Of a stretch of 64,000 nt of DNA, positions 1 through 8,404 are shown in pieces; position 1 is the stretch's first letter, and each line of letters begins with the position of its first letter. Origin of the DNA: an uncultured Acetobacteraceae bacterium (GTDB lineage: Bacteria > Pseudomonadota > Alphaproteobacteria > Acetobacterales > Acetobacteraceae). The notes below the pieces were generated by a model that searched no databases, had not been told where the DNA came from, and was given only the letters and a program-made list of their open reading frames with translations. The stretch is from positions 24,461-88,460 of the forward strand of contig CAIXEA010000155.1 of the NCBI GenBank assembly GCA_903918315.1, read 5' to 3'. Made by a program: the position numbers and the translations under genes.

Positions 1-235
1 CTCGGCGCTGGCCAAGGATGAGGCGCTGGATGGTTTCTCCGGCGTTGTGGAAGACTCCGGCGAAGGCCGTTGGACCGTCGAAGCGGCGGTCGAGGAAGCC
101 GTCCCGGCCGAAGTGCTGGCCGCGTCCCTGTTCGTGCGCTTTCGCTCCCGCCAGGAACACACCTTTGCCGAAAAAGTGCTGTCGGCGATGCGCTTCGGCT
201 TCGGCGGGCACGTCGAGGCCCCAAAAAAGGGATGA
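1..235 (+). CDS. gnd: 6-phosphogluconate dehydrogenase, C-terminal fragment (cut by window start)
   Basis: The gene is cut by the window edge; the readable frame starts at base 2 and gives about 77 residues ending at TGA 233-235. The enzyme oxidatively decarboxylates 6-phosphogluconate to ribulose 5-phosphate in the pentose phosphate pathway, in the cytoplasm. The visible part has the family's C-terminal signature DSGEGRWT followed by a helical region with [13 protein letters not shown], typical of the NAD-preferring GndA/YqeC-type enzymes. Its stop overlaps the start of gluconokinase (ATGA), so the two are translationally coupled and together channel gluconate into the pathway. Only the tail is visible, so the cofactor preference cannot be read. 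Confidence 0.88.
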   Translation, partial: SALAKDEALDGFSGVVEDSGEGRWTVEAAVEEAVPAEVLAASLFVRFRSRQEHTFAEKVLSAMRFGFGGHVEAPKKG

Positions 236-726
236 CGATCGCACTTGTCATGGGTGTATCCGGCTGCGGCAAAACCACCGTCGCGGCCGGCGTTGCCCAA
301 CGCCTCGGTTGGCCACTGCTGGAGGGGGATGCGTTCCATCCCCCATCGAACGTCGCCAAAATGGCGTCCGGTACGCCCCTGACGGATGCGGATCGCTGGC
401 CCTGGCTGCGCGCCATCGCGGCCGCCGCGGCCGAGGTGCCCTCCGCCGTGATCGCCTGTTCGGCGCTGAAGCGCGCCTATCGTGATGTCCTGAAAGCGGG
501 GCGCGATGACGTGGTCATCGTCTACCTGCGGGGATCGCGCGAGCTGATCGGGGCCCGGTTGGCGGCCCGGAAAGGCCACTTCATGCCACCCGGCCTGCTG
601 GACAGCCAGTTCGTGACGCTGGAAGAGCCCGGCGCTGACGAAAAACCGTTGACCATTCCGATCAATGACGCGCCAGGCAAATTGATCGACGCCGTGGTCG
701 CTGGCCTGCGGGGGCGAACGGCCTGA
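232..726 (+). CDS. gntK: Gluconokinase
   Basis: This 164-residue cytoplasmic kinase phosphorylates D-gluconate to 6-phosphogluconate with ATP. The start ATG at 232 overlaps the gnd stop and places the P-loop GVSGCGKT at residues 8-15, the usual position. The family block [10 protein letters not shown] follows near residue 37, then the [12 protein letters not shown] segment and the ACSALK and RKGHFMPP motifs typical of the GntK/IdnK family. The length is normal for the family. Coupling to gnd gives a two-step gluconate entry module. No gluconate permease or GntR-type regulator is visible next to it; the upstream part of the operon lies outside the window. Confidence 0.93.
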   Translation: MTIALVMGVSGCGKTTVAAGVAQRLGWPLLEGDAFHPPSNVAKMASGTPLTDADRWPWLRAIAAAAAEVPSAVIACSALKRAYRDVLKAGRDDVVIVYLRGSRELIGARLAARKGHFMPPGLLDSQFVTLEEPGADEKPLTIPINDAPGKLIDAVVAGLRGRTA

Positions 727-749
727 TCAGCGGCCGTCGCCCTTTCCTG

Positions 750-2378
750 TTAATCCAGATCAATCGGCAGGAAATGCCCCGCTGCATCCAATTGCGTCCC
801 CCAAACCTTATGGGAGGCCTGATGGTCGGCGCGGCTGTAATTGATCATCGTACCCAGGCCGAGGTCCAGATCACGCAGGTTTTCGAGGGTGCTGACCAGC
901 CGTTCCGATTCAAGCTGTGGACCAGCGCGGCGCAATCCCTCGATCAGGACGTTGGCGGACAGATATCCCTCCAGGGACACATAGTCCGGAGATTCGCCGG
1001 GAAAAAATTTCGCCAACGCAGTCTTGTAGTCGAGAACAACACTGGCATAACTCTCGACAGCCGGTACGACCTGCGTGACGATCACACCAGATGCATATTT
1101 CGGCCCGAGCACCATCAGTTCTTCCGCCAGCGACGTGCTGCCGACAAATGATACGTTGGTGTAAGTCAGGCCAGCGATCTGATCGCGGGTCTTTTCGATG
1201 AATTTAGCCGCGGCCCGGTACGTTGCCACCATCACAACGGCTTTGATCGGCGCGTTGGGACGTTGGCGTTGCAATTGAGCCAGTTGCCCCACGGCCTCAT
1301 CGACATCGACAGTATTGCGCTGATAATTCAGCCGCGTAATCGGCGCGCCTTCACTGTTGCCACGCAGGGTGCGCAGGGCTTTCATAACCCCTTCGAAACC
1401 GGCATCGCCATACCCGTCCTGCTGCGCAAAAACCGCAATCTGTTCGGGCCGGATCCGTTTTACTTTCACCAGATATTGCATAACCGCGCTGGTTTCCTCA
1501 GCGTAGCTGGCGCGATAGTTGAAAACATAACGATCGGGTGGGTCGCGCCGCAAAAGCCCCGCGCCTGTGAACGCACCGAAAAAGACCATTTTGTGGGACA
1601 GGGCATAGGGCAGCGCGACAGCCGCCGTGGGGGTGCCGACATTGCCGATGACGCCGAATACCTGCTCCTTCTCATACAATGCCTTCATGGCATCAGCGGT
1701 TCGGTTGGGCTCGTAACCGTCATCGGCGGTGACCAGGGTGAGCCTGCGCCCATGAATGCCGCCGGCCTCGTTCACGCCATTGAAGGCGGTCTCGATGCCC
1801 TGCTTCATCTGACGGCCCAGTTCCTTGGCGGGGCCCGAAAAAGGGGCAGCCATGCCCATCCGGATTTCCCGATCGCTGATGCCGCGGGCAGCGAACACCG
1901 CGGATGGAGGGGCAGAGGACGGAACCGATGGAGCCGCGGCCGGGGTACTGACCTCGGTCGTGACGGCAGCCTTTGTAATACCGTTCAGCGAGCCAGGGCC
2001 ATTCGGAGCCATAAACCAGGTCGTGGATGATGTTTCCCAATAAGACAGATCAGACAGCATCGATCCGCATCGTGAGCGATTGGTAGCGACAGCCTGCTGC
2101 CCGATGTCGATGCCCTGATTGAACGCATCCTCCAGGATGGAAATGACGGCACGATCTTTGCTGAATGAACGAATGGCCGTATCAATCTGGGTATTTAATG
2201 TCTTTACGCGCTGTATAGGTATTATTTCGCAACTAAATGCGCCGCCCGCGGCGATGCCGATATTCCGTGACACACGCTTCGCATCGTCCAGTCCATCGGC
2301 CGCGAAGGCTCCATGAGTGAACAGACTCGCTCCCATGAACGTCGAACAGAGAAGAGTCCGAACCGATTGCGCTATCAT
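750..2378 (-). CDS. ABC transporter substrate-binding protein, Leu/Ile/Val (LivJ) type, with an extra N-terminal domain
   Basis: The 542-residue protein is predicted periplasmic. ATG 2378 is chosen because AAGGAGG lies just upstream (2384-2390) and a classic signal peptide follows (residues 1-26, ending GAFA). Residues about 27-125 form an extra domain with only two cysteines (Cys50, Cys104), then a Pro/Ala/Ser-rich linker (about 130-163), then a full Peripla_BP_6 domain from about 167 (IRMGMAAPFSGPAKELG, NEAGGIHGRR, GNVGTPTAA). LivJ-like receptors deliver amino acids or related solutes to ABC permeases, but no permease or ATPase gene is nearby. The N-terminal part is visibly richer in A+T than the receptor domain, which suggests a fusion. 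The substrate is unknown. Confidence 0.85.
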   Translation of the reverse strand: MIAQSVRTLLCSTFMGASLFTHGAFAADGLDDAKRVSRNIGIAAGGAFSCEIIPIQRVKTLNTQIDTAIRSFSKDRAVISILEDAFNQGIDIGQQAVATNRSRCGSMLSDLSYWETSSTTWFMAPNGPGSLNGITKAAVTTEVSTPAAAPSVPSSAPPSAVFAARGISDREIRMGMAAPFSGPAKELGRQMKQGIETAFNGVNEAGGIHGRRLTLVTADDGYEPNRTADAMKALYEKEQVFGVIGNVGTPTAAVALPYALSHKMVFFGAFTGAGLLRRDPPDRYVFNYRASYAEETSAVMQYLVKVKRIRPEQIAVFAQQDGYGDAGFEGVMKALRTLRGNSEGAPITRLNYQRNTVDVDEAVGQLAQLQRQRPNAPIKAVVMVATYRAAAKFIEKTRDQIAGLTYTNVSFVGSTSLAEELMVLGPKYASGVIVTQVVPAVESYASVVLDYKTALAKFFPGESPDYVSLEGYLSANVLIEGLRRAGPQLESERLVSTLENLRDLDLGLGTMINYSRADHQASHKVWGTQLDAAGHFLPIDLD

Positions 2379-2479
2379 GATGGCCTCCTTATTGCTGTCA
2401 CCGGTATCGACGCATCGCCATGACGACGAATACATTGATTGTGTTCGGCTTTTGGCTTCGTGTCGGAGCGTGTGGTCCT

Positions 2480-2533
2480 TTGACAGACGCTGTGAGGTCG
2501 GTTGATATTCCAACGGCATCAAAAAAAATGCCG
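2480..2533 (+). promoter_or_regulatory. Possible sigma-70 promoter and start-site hairpin upstream of the SDR gene
   Basis: A TTGACA hexamer (2480-2485) is followed after 17 bases by TGATAT (2503-2508), a weak -10. Immediately downstream, CGGCAT (2514-2519) and ATGCCG (2528-2533) form a perfect 6-bp inverted repeat around an A-rich loop, close to the expected transcription start. It could be an operator or a leader hairpin. It lies in the 240-base gap between the divergent binding protein and the SDR gene. No experimental support is implied. Confidence 0.35.
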
Positions 2534-2618
2534 ATCAGGCGGTGACGCCGCTCCCGCACTGCCAATGCCGGTTCCGATAAACCCCGTGATCCCCGTTCAG
2601 GCGGGCGTGAAAGCATCG

Positions 2619-3395
2619 ATGACCATGACCGATACCGCCGCCATCTATCCCAGTCTGCGCGATCGCGTTGTGTTCATCACCGGCGGCGCCAGTGGCATCG
2701 GTGCGGAGGAGGTCACCCAGTTCGCCCGCCAGGGCGCGCGGGTCGCCTTCGTGGACATCGCCGATGCGCCGGCGCTCGCTTTGTGCACCCGTCTGCGGGA
2801 GGCAGGATATCAAGAGCCATTCTACCAACCCTGCGACATCACCGATATCGCGGCGCTTCAGGCCGCCATTGCCGCCGCGGCGGCGCGGTTGGGACCGATT
2901 ACCGTGCTGGTGAACAATGCCGCCAACGACCAGCGGCACCAATGGGAGGATGTGACACCGGCCTATTGGGACGAACGGATGGCGACCAATCTGCGCCACC
3001 AGTTCTTCGCCATCCAGACGGTGGCACCGATGATGAAGGCCGCGGGCGGTGGTTCGATCGTCAATTTCGGTTCGATCAGCTGGCACAACAACCAGGGCGG
3101 CATGCCGGCCTATACCACGGCCAAGGCGGCGATCGAGGGCCTGAGTAAGGGCATGGCCCGCGACCTCGGCCCGGATGGGATCAGGGTGAATACGGTCATC
3201 CCCGGCTGGATCATGACGCAGCGGCAGATCGACCTGTGGCTGACGCCGGACGCCGAGGCTACTCTGTTGCGGATGCAGTGTTTGAAAGAGAAGGTCTATC
3301 CGATCGACGTTGCCCGGATGGTGCTGTGGCTGGCATCCGACGACAGCCGGATGTGTTCGGCCCAGCTATGGGTGGTCGATGGCGGGCGGATGTGA
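2619..3395 (+). CDS. SDR family oxidoreductase, sugar 1-dehydrogenase-like
   Basis: This 258-residue Rossmann-fold enzyme has the cofactor motif TGGASGIG at residues 21-28, NNAA, a catalytic Ser152 in NFGSIS, and YTTAK with Tyr165 and Lys169. The block NFGSISWHNN, the segment RVNTVIPGWIMTQRQIDLW and the LKEKVYPIDVA region resemble D-xylose/L-arabinose/D-galactose 1-dehydrogenases of proteobacteria, so it probably oxidises an aldose to its lactone with NAD(P)+. Substrate identity is inference. ATG 2619 (or ATG 2625) is preferred over upstream starts, which would add a non-conserved leader. Its 3' end overlaps the convergent DUF296 gene by 30 bases. Confidence 0.83.
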   Translation: MTMTDTAAIYPSLRDRVVFITGGASGIGAEEVTQFARQGARVAFVDIADAPALALCTRLREAGYQEPFYQPCDITDIAALQAAIAAAAARLGPITVLVNNAANDQRHQWEDVTPAYWDERMATNLRHQFFAIQTVAPMMKAAGGGSIVNFGSISWHNNQGGMPAYTTAKAAIEGLSKGMARDLGPDGIRVNTVIPGWIMTQRQIDLWLTPDAEATLLRMQCLKEKVYPIDVARMVLWLASDDSRMCSAQLWVVDGGRM

Positions 3396-4217
3396 CCGCT
3401 CCAGCACCAGATCGAAGGTGATGCACACGGGGTTCGCGCCGCGGATCAGAGGTCCGTCATGCACCTGGCCTGCCATGTCCACGACCAGAAGATCCAGCGA
3501 CCCAACGCCGTCGCGTACTCGGCCAGAGCGGACCAGGACCTCGGTGGCGTGATCCTGCACCGTGGCGCCATGGGCGAAACGAGCACCAATCAGGCTGCCC
3601 AGGCTGCCGCGCACCACCGCGTCACGCATGCCATGCGCGGCGGCGATGGTCTCGACAGCGGTGAGGATGTCCTCGTTCGGTTTGATGCGCGCGAATACGG
3701 CCGTACCCGGGCTGGTCGTGCCGCTCGGCTGGAACAGGGTGAAGTTGGTTTCCGCATCCGCGGCCGTCGCGACGCGGATGGTGGGAAAGCCCCAGGCTTC
3801 GACCTCGGTTTCCTCACACACGATGCTTTCATGCGGCAGGATATGCCCGCCGCGCCGGGCGCCGTCGGGTTCGGTCCAGGCGGCGTGGCAATGCAGGAAG
3901 GGCTTGTCGTCCGACCAGCCGAAGGTGGCGTTGGCCTGTTCGATGCGGGTGGTGTCCTCCGGCGCGCGCGGGGCGGTGAAATAGGCGACGTGGGACGCGT
4001 TATCGGCCGGGCCGGGCATGACGTAGCGGAACGGGTTGAACGCGCCACCCTTGAACGTCAGCGTCGCGCTTTGGAACCCGGCGGCGATCAGCGGGCCGGT
4101 CAGGGCCTCGGTCAGGGGCAGGCCCCGGCGTAGGGTGAAGCGCAGCGGCACCGCATCCCCGCCGATACTGTCGATCCGGACCGGGTGGATCGGCCCGGGT
4201 TGCACCAGGTGGCGCAT
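3366..4217 (-). CDS. DUF296 (PCC/PPC domain) protein with two domain copies
   Basis: The 283-residue protein appears to contain two PPC/DUF296-like units. The N-terminal one (about residues 60-160) carries the FLHCHAAW and GGHILPHE motifs that in this family form a conserved His-rich surface. The C-terminal one (about 170-275) has RGSLGSLIGARF but has lost the HxH signature. Single PPC domains are trimeric and of unknown biochemical function in bacteria; in plants they are joined to AT-hooks. There is no signal peptide. The start ATG shares one base with the stop of the upstream Ntn-hydrolase gene (TGATG), so the two are cotranslated and probably act together. Its end overlaps the convergent SDR gene. 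Confidence 0.75.
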   Translation of the reverse strand: MRHLVQPGPIHPVRIDSIGGDAVPLRFTLRRGLPLTEALTGPLIAAGFQSATLTFKGGAFNPFRYVMPGPADNASHVAYFTAPRAPEDTTRIEQANATFGWSDDKPFLHCHAAWTEPDGARRGGHILPHESIVCEETEVEAWGFPTIRVATAADAETNFTLFQPSGTTSPGTAVFARIKPNEDILTAVETIAAAHGMRDAVVRGSLGSLIGARFAHGATVQDHATEVLVRSGRVRDGVGSLDLLVVDMAGQVHDGPLIRGANPVCITFDLVLERSHPPAIDHP

Positions 4218-5998
4218 CAGCGGCCGACCGCGTAGCCCTGCATGCCGCGGGGGTTGGCGCCGGCATGCATCTGGCCGTCGGCTTCCAGCCGGGCGCCGGA
4301 CAGGCGGCCCTCACTCCAGTCCTCGCCCTTTTCGGCTTTGTGGTCCCGGGCTTTGAGCTCGTACATCACTGCATTGGGGAAGCGGCCTTCCAGCACCAGT
4401 TTCCCTGGCTTGGCCGTGCGCGGCCAGAAACTGGACGGCCAGTGCTCGGAATGGAAGGACGGCGCGTCGATCGCCTCCTGGATGTTCATCTTGTGGTGCA
4501 CCATGCGCAGGAAGAAGGTGGCCGACCACTGGTCCTGCTGCTCCCCGCCCGGGGTGCCGAAGGCCATCCAGGCTTTGCCGTCGCGCAGCGCGAAGCTGGG
4601 GGACAAGGTGGTGCGCGGGCGTTTGCCGGGTGCGAGGCTGTTGGGCAGACCCTCTTTCAACCAGAACATCTGGCCGCGGCTGCCCATGGGGAAGCCGAGT
4701 TCGGGGATCACCGGCGACGACTGCAGCCACCCGGCGGAGGGTGTGGCGCTGACCATATTGCCGTGCTTGTCGATCACGTCGATATGGCAGGTATCGCCGG
4801 CACTGACACCAAGCTGCGACACCGTCGGCTCCCCGGTGCCGGCGGCATTGCCCTCCAGCAGAGACGCGCGATCCGCCGCATTGTGATCAACCCAATTGGT
4901 GAAGCCGGGGATGGTACCGGGGCGGAGGTCCAGCGACGCATCGCGCCCGATCAGCTTGCGGCGTTCATCGTTATAGGCGTCGGATAGCAGGTGCTCCATC
5001 GGCACCTTCACGAAATCCGGATCCCCGTAAAACGCCTCGCGGTCGGCGTAGGCCAATTTTTGCGCCTCGATCACATGGTGCACGAAATTGGCGCCCAGCG
5101 GATCCATGGCGCCGAGGTCGAAACCCTTCAGCAGAGCCAGTTGTTGCAGCATGACCGGGCCCTGGCTCCAGGGGCCGCATTTCAGCAGGGTGTGGCCGTG
5201 GTAGTCGTAGGCCAGCGGCGCTTCCACGCCGGCGGACCAGCGGGCGAAGTCGTCGGCTGCCAGCAGGCCGCGGTGCTTGCGTCCGGAGGAATCCAGGATG
5301 TCGTTGGAGGCGAAGAACTTGCCCACCACCTCCGCCACGTAGCCCTTGTACCAGAAATCACGCGCGGCCTCGATCCGCGCTTCCCGGCTGTCGCCCACGG
5401 CCTCCTTGCAGACACGCTCATAGGTGGCGGCCAGGGCCGGGCGGCGGAACAGCTTGCCGGGGGCGGGGACGTTGCCGCCGGGCAGGAACACGGCGGCGGA
5501 GGTCTTCCACTCCTGCTCGAACATCGGCTTCATGGTGTTGATCTGGGCGCTGACGCGAGCGACCAGGTGGACGCCGTTTTTCGCGTAACCGATCGCGTAT
5601 TCCAACACGTCCGCCAGTTCCCAGGTGCCCCAATCGCGCAGCAGCCGGCACCAGGCGTCGAAGGCGCCGGGCACGACGGCCGGCAGCAGGCCCGTGCCAG
5701 GGATGAGGTCGATGCCGATATCGGCGAATTTGGCGAGCGTGGCGGCTTGCGGGGAGGGACCCTGACCGCAGATCACATGCTGCGTGCCGGTTTTGCTATT
5801 GTGCAGGATGATGGGTGCGTCGCCGCCGGGACCGTTCAGGTGGGGTTCGGCGACATGCAGGGTGAAGGCAGCGGCGGCGGCGGCGTCGAAGGCATTGCCC
5901 CCGCGCTCCAGCACGGCCATGCCGACCTGACTGGCGAGCCAGTGGGTGGAGGCGACCACGCCGAAGGTGCCGGCGATTTCCGGGCGGGTTGTGAACAT
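4217..5998 (-). CDS. Gamma-glutamyltransferase family Ntn hydrolase, leaderless
   Basis: The 593-residue protein belongs to the gamma-glutamyltransferase family, Ntn hydrolases that self-cleave to expose a Thr nucleophile. The expected nucleophile is Thr403 in GDTCH, followed by the small-subunit block HIDVIDKHGNMVSAT and the conserved GTPGG. The start ATG 5998 has AAGGAGG at 6006-6012. Residues 1-30 (TRPEIAGTFGVVASTHWLAS) enter the fold directly, without a signal peptide, so the enzyme should stay in the cytoplasm. That separates it from the periplasmic glutathione-degrading enzymes and recalls leaderless amidohydrolases such as the oxamate hydrolase HpxW. The true substrate is open. It is cotranslated with the DUF296 gene. 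Confidence 0.85.
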   Translation of the reverse strand: MFTTRPEIAGTFGVVASTHWLASQVGMAVLERGGNAFDAAAAAAFTLHVAEPHLNGPGGDAPIILHNSKTGTQHVICGQGPSPQAATLAKFADIGIDLIPGTGLLPAVVPGAFDAWCRLLRDWGTWELADVLEYAIGYAKNGVHLVARVSAQINTMKPMFEQEWKTSAAVFLPGGNVPAPGKLFRRPALAATYERVCKEAVGDSREARIEAARDFWYKGYVAEVVGKFFASNDILDSSGRKHRGLLAADDFARWSAGVEAPLAYDYHGHTLLKCGPWSQGPVMLQQLALLKGFDLGAMDPLGANFVHHVIEAQKLAYADREAFYGDPDFVKVPMEHLLSDAYNDERRKLIGRDASLDLRPGTIPGFTNWVDHNAADRASLLEGNAAGTGEPTVSQLGVSAGDTCHIDVIDKHGNMVSATPSAGWLQSSPVIPELGFPMGSRGQMFWLKEGLPNSLAPGKRPRTTLSPSFALRDGKAWMAFGTPGGEQQDQWSATFFLRMVHHKMNIQEAIDAPSFHSEHWPSSFWPRTAKPGKLVLEGRFPNAVMYELKARDHKAEKGEDWSEGRLSGARLEADGQMHAGANPRGMQGYAVGR

Positions 5999-6072
5999 GA
6001 CGTGGCCTCCTTGGTTGATCGCGGCGCAGGCTAGCGTCAGGGTGCGCGGCGTCAATGAGGGGATTTCGCGCG

Positions 6073-6603
6073 ATGCTGGTGTTGGTGGTGGGGCCGAGCG
6101 GGGCGGGCAAGGACACGATGCTGGAAGCCGCGCGTGCGGCGCTGCCAGGGATCCGCTTCGTCCGTCGTGTCATCACCCGTCCTGCGGAAGCGGGCGGGGA
6201 GGATCACGAAGCGGTGTCCGAGGCCGCGTTTGCCCGGCGTGACTTTGCCTTGCAGTGGCAGGCGCATGGGCTGCGCTACGGCATTCCGGCCGACATTGCG
6301 GATGATCTGGCGGCGGGGCGGACGGTGGTCGCGAATGTGTCGCGTGGCGTGATCGCGGACGCGGCGGCGCGGTTTCCGGTGCATGTGATCGAAGTGACAG
6401 CGCCACCGGCCGTTCTCGCGGCCCGGCTGGCGGCCCGCGGGCGTGAGAGCGGTGCGGATGTCGCCGCGCGGCTGGCCCGAACGGTGCCTCTTCCCGATGG
6501 CGTGCGGGTCTCGCAGGTGGTGAACGACGGGACGATGGCGGAAGGCGTAGCGCGCTTTTTGGGGGCGCTCACCCAAGCAGCGGCACCCGCTCAGCGATCG
6601 TAA
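6073..6603 (+). CDS. phnN: Ribose 1,5-bisphosphate phosphokinase PhnN
   Basis: PhnN phosphorylates ribose 1,5-bisphosphate, the product left after C-P bond cleavage, to phosphoribosyl pyrophosphate. The 176-residue product begins with a beta strand and the P-loop GPSGAGKD (residues 7-14), and keeps RRVITRP, the GYG-like LRYGIP segment and the RLARGRES-like lid. ATG 6073 is preferred because GAGGGG lies about 10 bases upstream; ATG 6055 would add six residues. It is convergent with the phn operon, overlapping the DUF1045 gene by 35 bases, so it must have its own promoter. Guanylate kinases share the fold, but the context and GKD variant favour PhnN. Confidence 0.9.
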   Translation: MLVLVVGPSGAGKDTMLEAARAALPGIRFVRRVITRPAEAGGEDHEAVSEAAFARRDFALQWQAHGLRYGIPADIADDLAAGRTVVANVSRGVIADAAARFPVHVIEVTAPPAVLAARLAARGRESGADVAARLARTVPLPDGVRVSQVVNDGTMAEGVARFLGALTQAAAPAQRS

Positions 6604-7249
6604 ACGCCGCGCCGGGTTCGGCCTGCGTGAAAAGGCAGACATCCGTCACCCGCCGTGGCATCGCGACCGCGGCGGCGAAATGCGCTTCGGCGGCGGGGAA
6701 GTACACCGCTCGTTCCGCCGGTGTCAGCCGCCGGGTCAGCGTCATGTGGAAGAACCACGTCCCGAACACATAGGGATAGCCCCAGCGCACCAGCATCGCA
6801 TCCTGCTCCGCCGTCAGCGCGGAACGCCGCCGCCGCGCCAGTTCGGCATCCGATGGCGGGGCACGGAACGCATCCAGCTCCGCCACACACGCATCGGCGA
6901 GTGACTGCAGCGCCGGGCAGGGCATCGTTTCGCGCAGCGCCAGGAAGCCGTGCAGGTCCCGCACCGCGAGCGGCGGCAGATCGAAGGGTTGCAGCCTTCG
7001 CGTGAGGCTTCTCACCGCCGTCAGGACTGCGTCCCACGGCCGATTGGCGGCCAGGCGCATGGGCGGCTTGAGCGTTGCGTGGAAGCCATAAAGGCGCGCG
7101 TCATCGGTGATCTCCGCGATGCCCGGTAAATCCGGTTGGGCCGCGGGCGCCTGGCTCCATGGATTGCGGCCGAGCCAGGTGGTGCTGGCCGCGAACAGCG
7201 GATCGTCGGCGGTGGGGCCGTAATAAACAGCAACGCGGGCAACGGCCAT
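6569..7249 (-). CDS. DUF1045 2H-phosphoesterase-like phosphonate metabolism protein
   Basis: The 226-residue protein matches the DUF1045 family found in C-P lyase operons. It has two HxT motifs characteristic of the 2H phosphoesterase superfamily: HAT in GFHATLKPP (His57, Thr59) and HMT in WFFHMTLTRR (His168, Thr170). In 2H enzymes these pairs open 2',3'-cyclic or 1'',2''-cyclic phosphates; here a role on the cyclic ribose phosphate left by PhnJ (a PhnP-like step) is a reasonable inference, and no phnP gene is visible. It starts 3 bases after phnM, is the last gene of the operon, and is cytoplasmic. Confidence 0.85.
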   Translation of the reverse strand: MAVARVAVYYGPTADDPLFAASTTWLGRNPWSQAPAAQPDLPGIAEITDDARLYGFHATLKPPMRLAANRPWDAVLTAVRSLTRRLQPFDLPPLAVRDLHGFLALRETMPCPALQSLADACVAELDAFRAPPSDAELARRRRSALTAEQDAMLVRWGYPYVFGTWFFHMTLTRRLTPAERAVYFPAAEAHFAAAVAMPRRVTDVCLFTQAEPGAAFTIAERVPLLG

Positions 7250-7252
7250 CGC

Positions 7253-8404
7253 TTAGATCACTCTGATCCCGCCGCACCAGACCTGTCGCACGACCGGCAG
7301 GGTGTCATGCATCCGCACCCGTGCCACATCCGCTCGGCACCACAGCGCCAGCCGACCGCGATCTTGCAAACCGCCCATGCGTGCGGGGACGTCAGTGACC
7401 ATCCGTACCGCCGCGGGCAGGGACAGGCCCTTGGTCCGGGCGCAGAGGAACGCCGCCTCCACCAGGCTCGGCGGCACATAGTCGGAGGCGAAGGCATCCA
7501 CCGCCCCCGCGTCGATCAGATCAGAAGCAGAAACATTGCCCGAATGCGAGCCGCCGCGCACGATATTCGGCGCCCCTGCGATCACCTGCATCCCCGCCGC
7601 CTTGGCCGCCTTGGCGGCGAGCAGGGTCACCGGGAACTCACTGATGGTGATGCCGTCAGCGATATTCTCCGCGATTTCGTCCTCGGTCCGGTCGTCGTGG
7701 CTGGCGATGGGCACATCCCGGGGCCGTGCCATGTCCAGTAGTGCCTTGCGGTTGGGTCCCCGCAGCAGCGCCCGCTGGTCTTGCAGTTCCTTGATCCGCC
7801 GTTCGATCGTTGCCGCATCGACGCCGCTGTCGCGGCGGATTTTGCGGTAATAATCCAGGTTGGCGTATTGCCCTACGCCTGGGCTGTGATCCATCAGGCT
7901 GATCATGCGCACCAGCCGGTGGCCCACCACCGGTTCGGTCAGTTCCAGCGTGTCAGCCGCCGGCACCTCACAACGCAGATGCAGATAATGTTCCACTTTC
8001 AGCACCCCCGCCGGGCCAAGGGAATCCAGATCGGCCACACCCTCCCGGAAAGTGCGGATCCGATCCTTTTCGAAACCCAGATCGCCCAGGCACAGCGCGT
8101 CGAAAATCGTTGTCACCCCGGCGGAGGCGCATTGCGCGTCATGCGCCACCATGGCCGACTTCGACGGCCAGCGTGATGTCGCGCGCGGCTGCACCTGACG
8201 TTCCAGGTTGTCGGTATGCACATCGACGATGCCAGGAATGAGGTAATCCCCTTGCATATCGATCGCGCCGGGCAACGACGAATTGCCCTTGTCCAGTCCG
8301 ACGATGGTCGCCCCCTTGAAGGCGATGGTGCCGTGCACGGTCTCATCCGGTAGCACCAGCACGGCGTTGGTCAGAATGGTTTCGGGGTCCATGAACGCGG
8401 TCAT
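7253..8404 (-). CDS. phnM: Alpha-D-ribose 1-methylphosphonate 5-triphosphate diphosphatase
   Basis: PhnM removes pyrophosphate from the 5-triphosphate intermediate, giving the substrate of PhnJ. The 383-residue amidohydrolase-fold protein shows the metal-binding block DVHTDNLERQ starting at Asp61, HLRCEV, the SHDD pair in the middle and the late SDYVPPS segment, all standard for PhnM. Its start overlaps the phnL stop (ATGA 8401-8404). It is the operon copy; a second, diverged phnM lies downstream of phnF at 13.7 kb. Of the two, this one is closer in length and motif order to characterised PhnM. Confidence 0.93.
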   Translation of the reverse strand: MTAFMDPETILTNAVLVLPDETVHGTIAFKGATIVGLDKGNSSLPGAIDMQGDYLIPGIVDVHTDNLERQVQPRATSRWPSKSAMVAHDAQCASAGVTTIFDALCLGDLGFEKDRIRTFREGVADLDSLGPAGVLKVEHYLHLRCEVPAADTLELTEPVVGHRLVRMISLMDHSPGVGQYANLDYYRKIRRDSGVDAATIERRIKELQDQRALLRGPNRKALLDMARPRDVPIASHDDRTEDEIAENIADGITISEFPVTLLAAKAAKAAGMQVIAGAPNIVRGGSHSGNVSASDLIDAGAVDAFASDYVPPSLVEAAFLCARTKGLSLPAAVRMVTDVPARMGGLQDRGRLALWCRADVARVRMHDTLPVVRQVWCGGIRVI

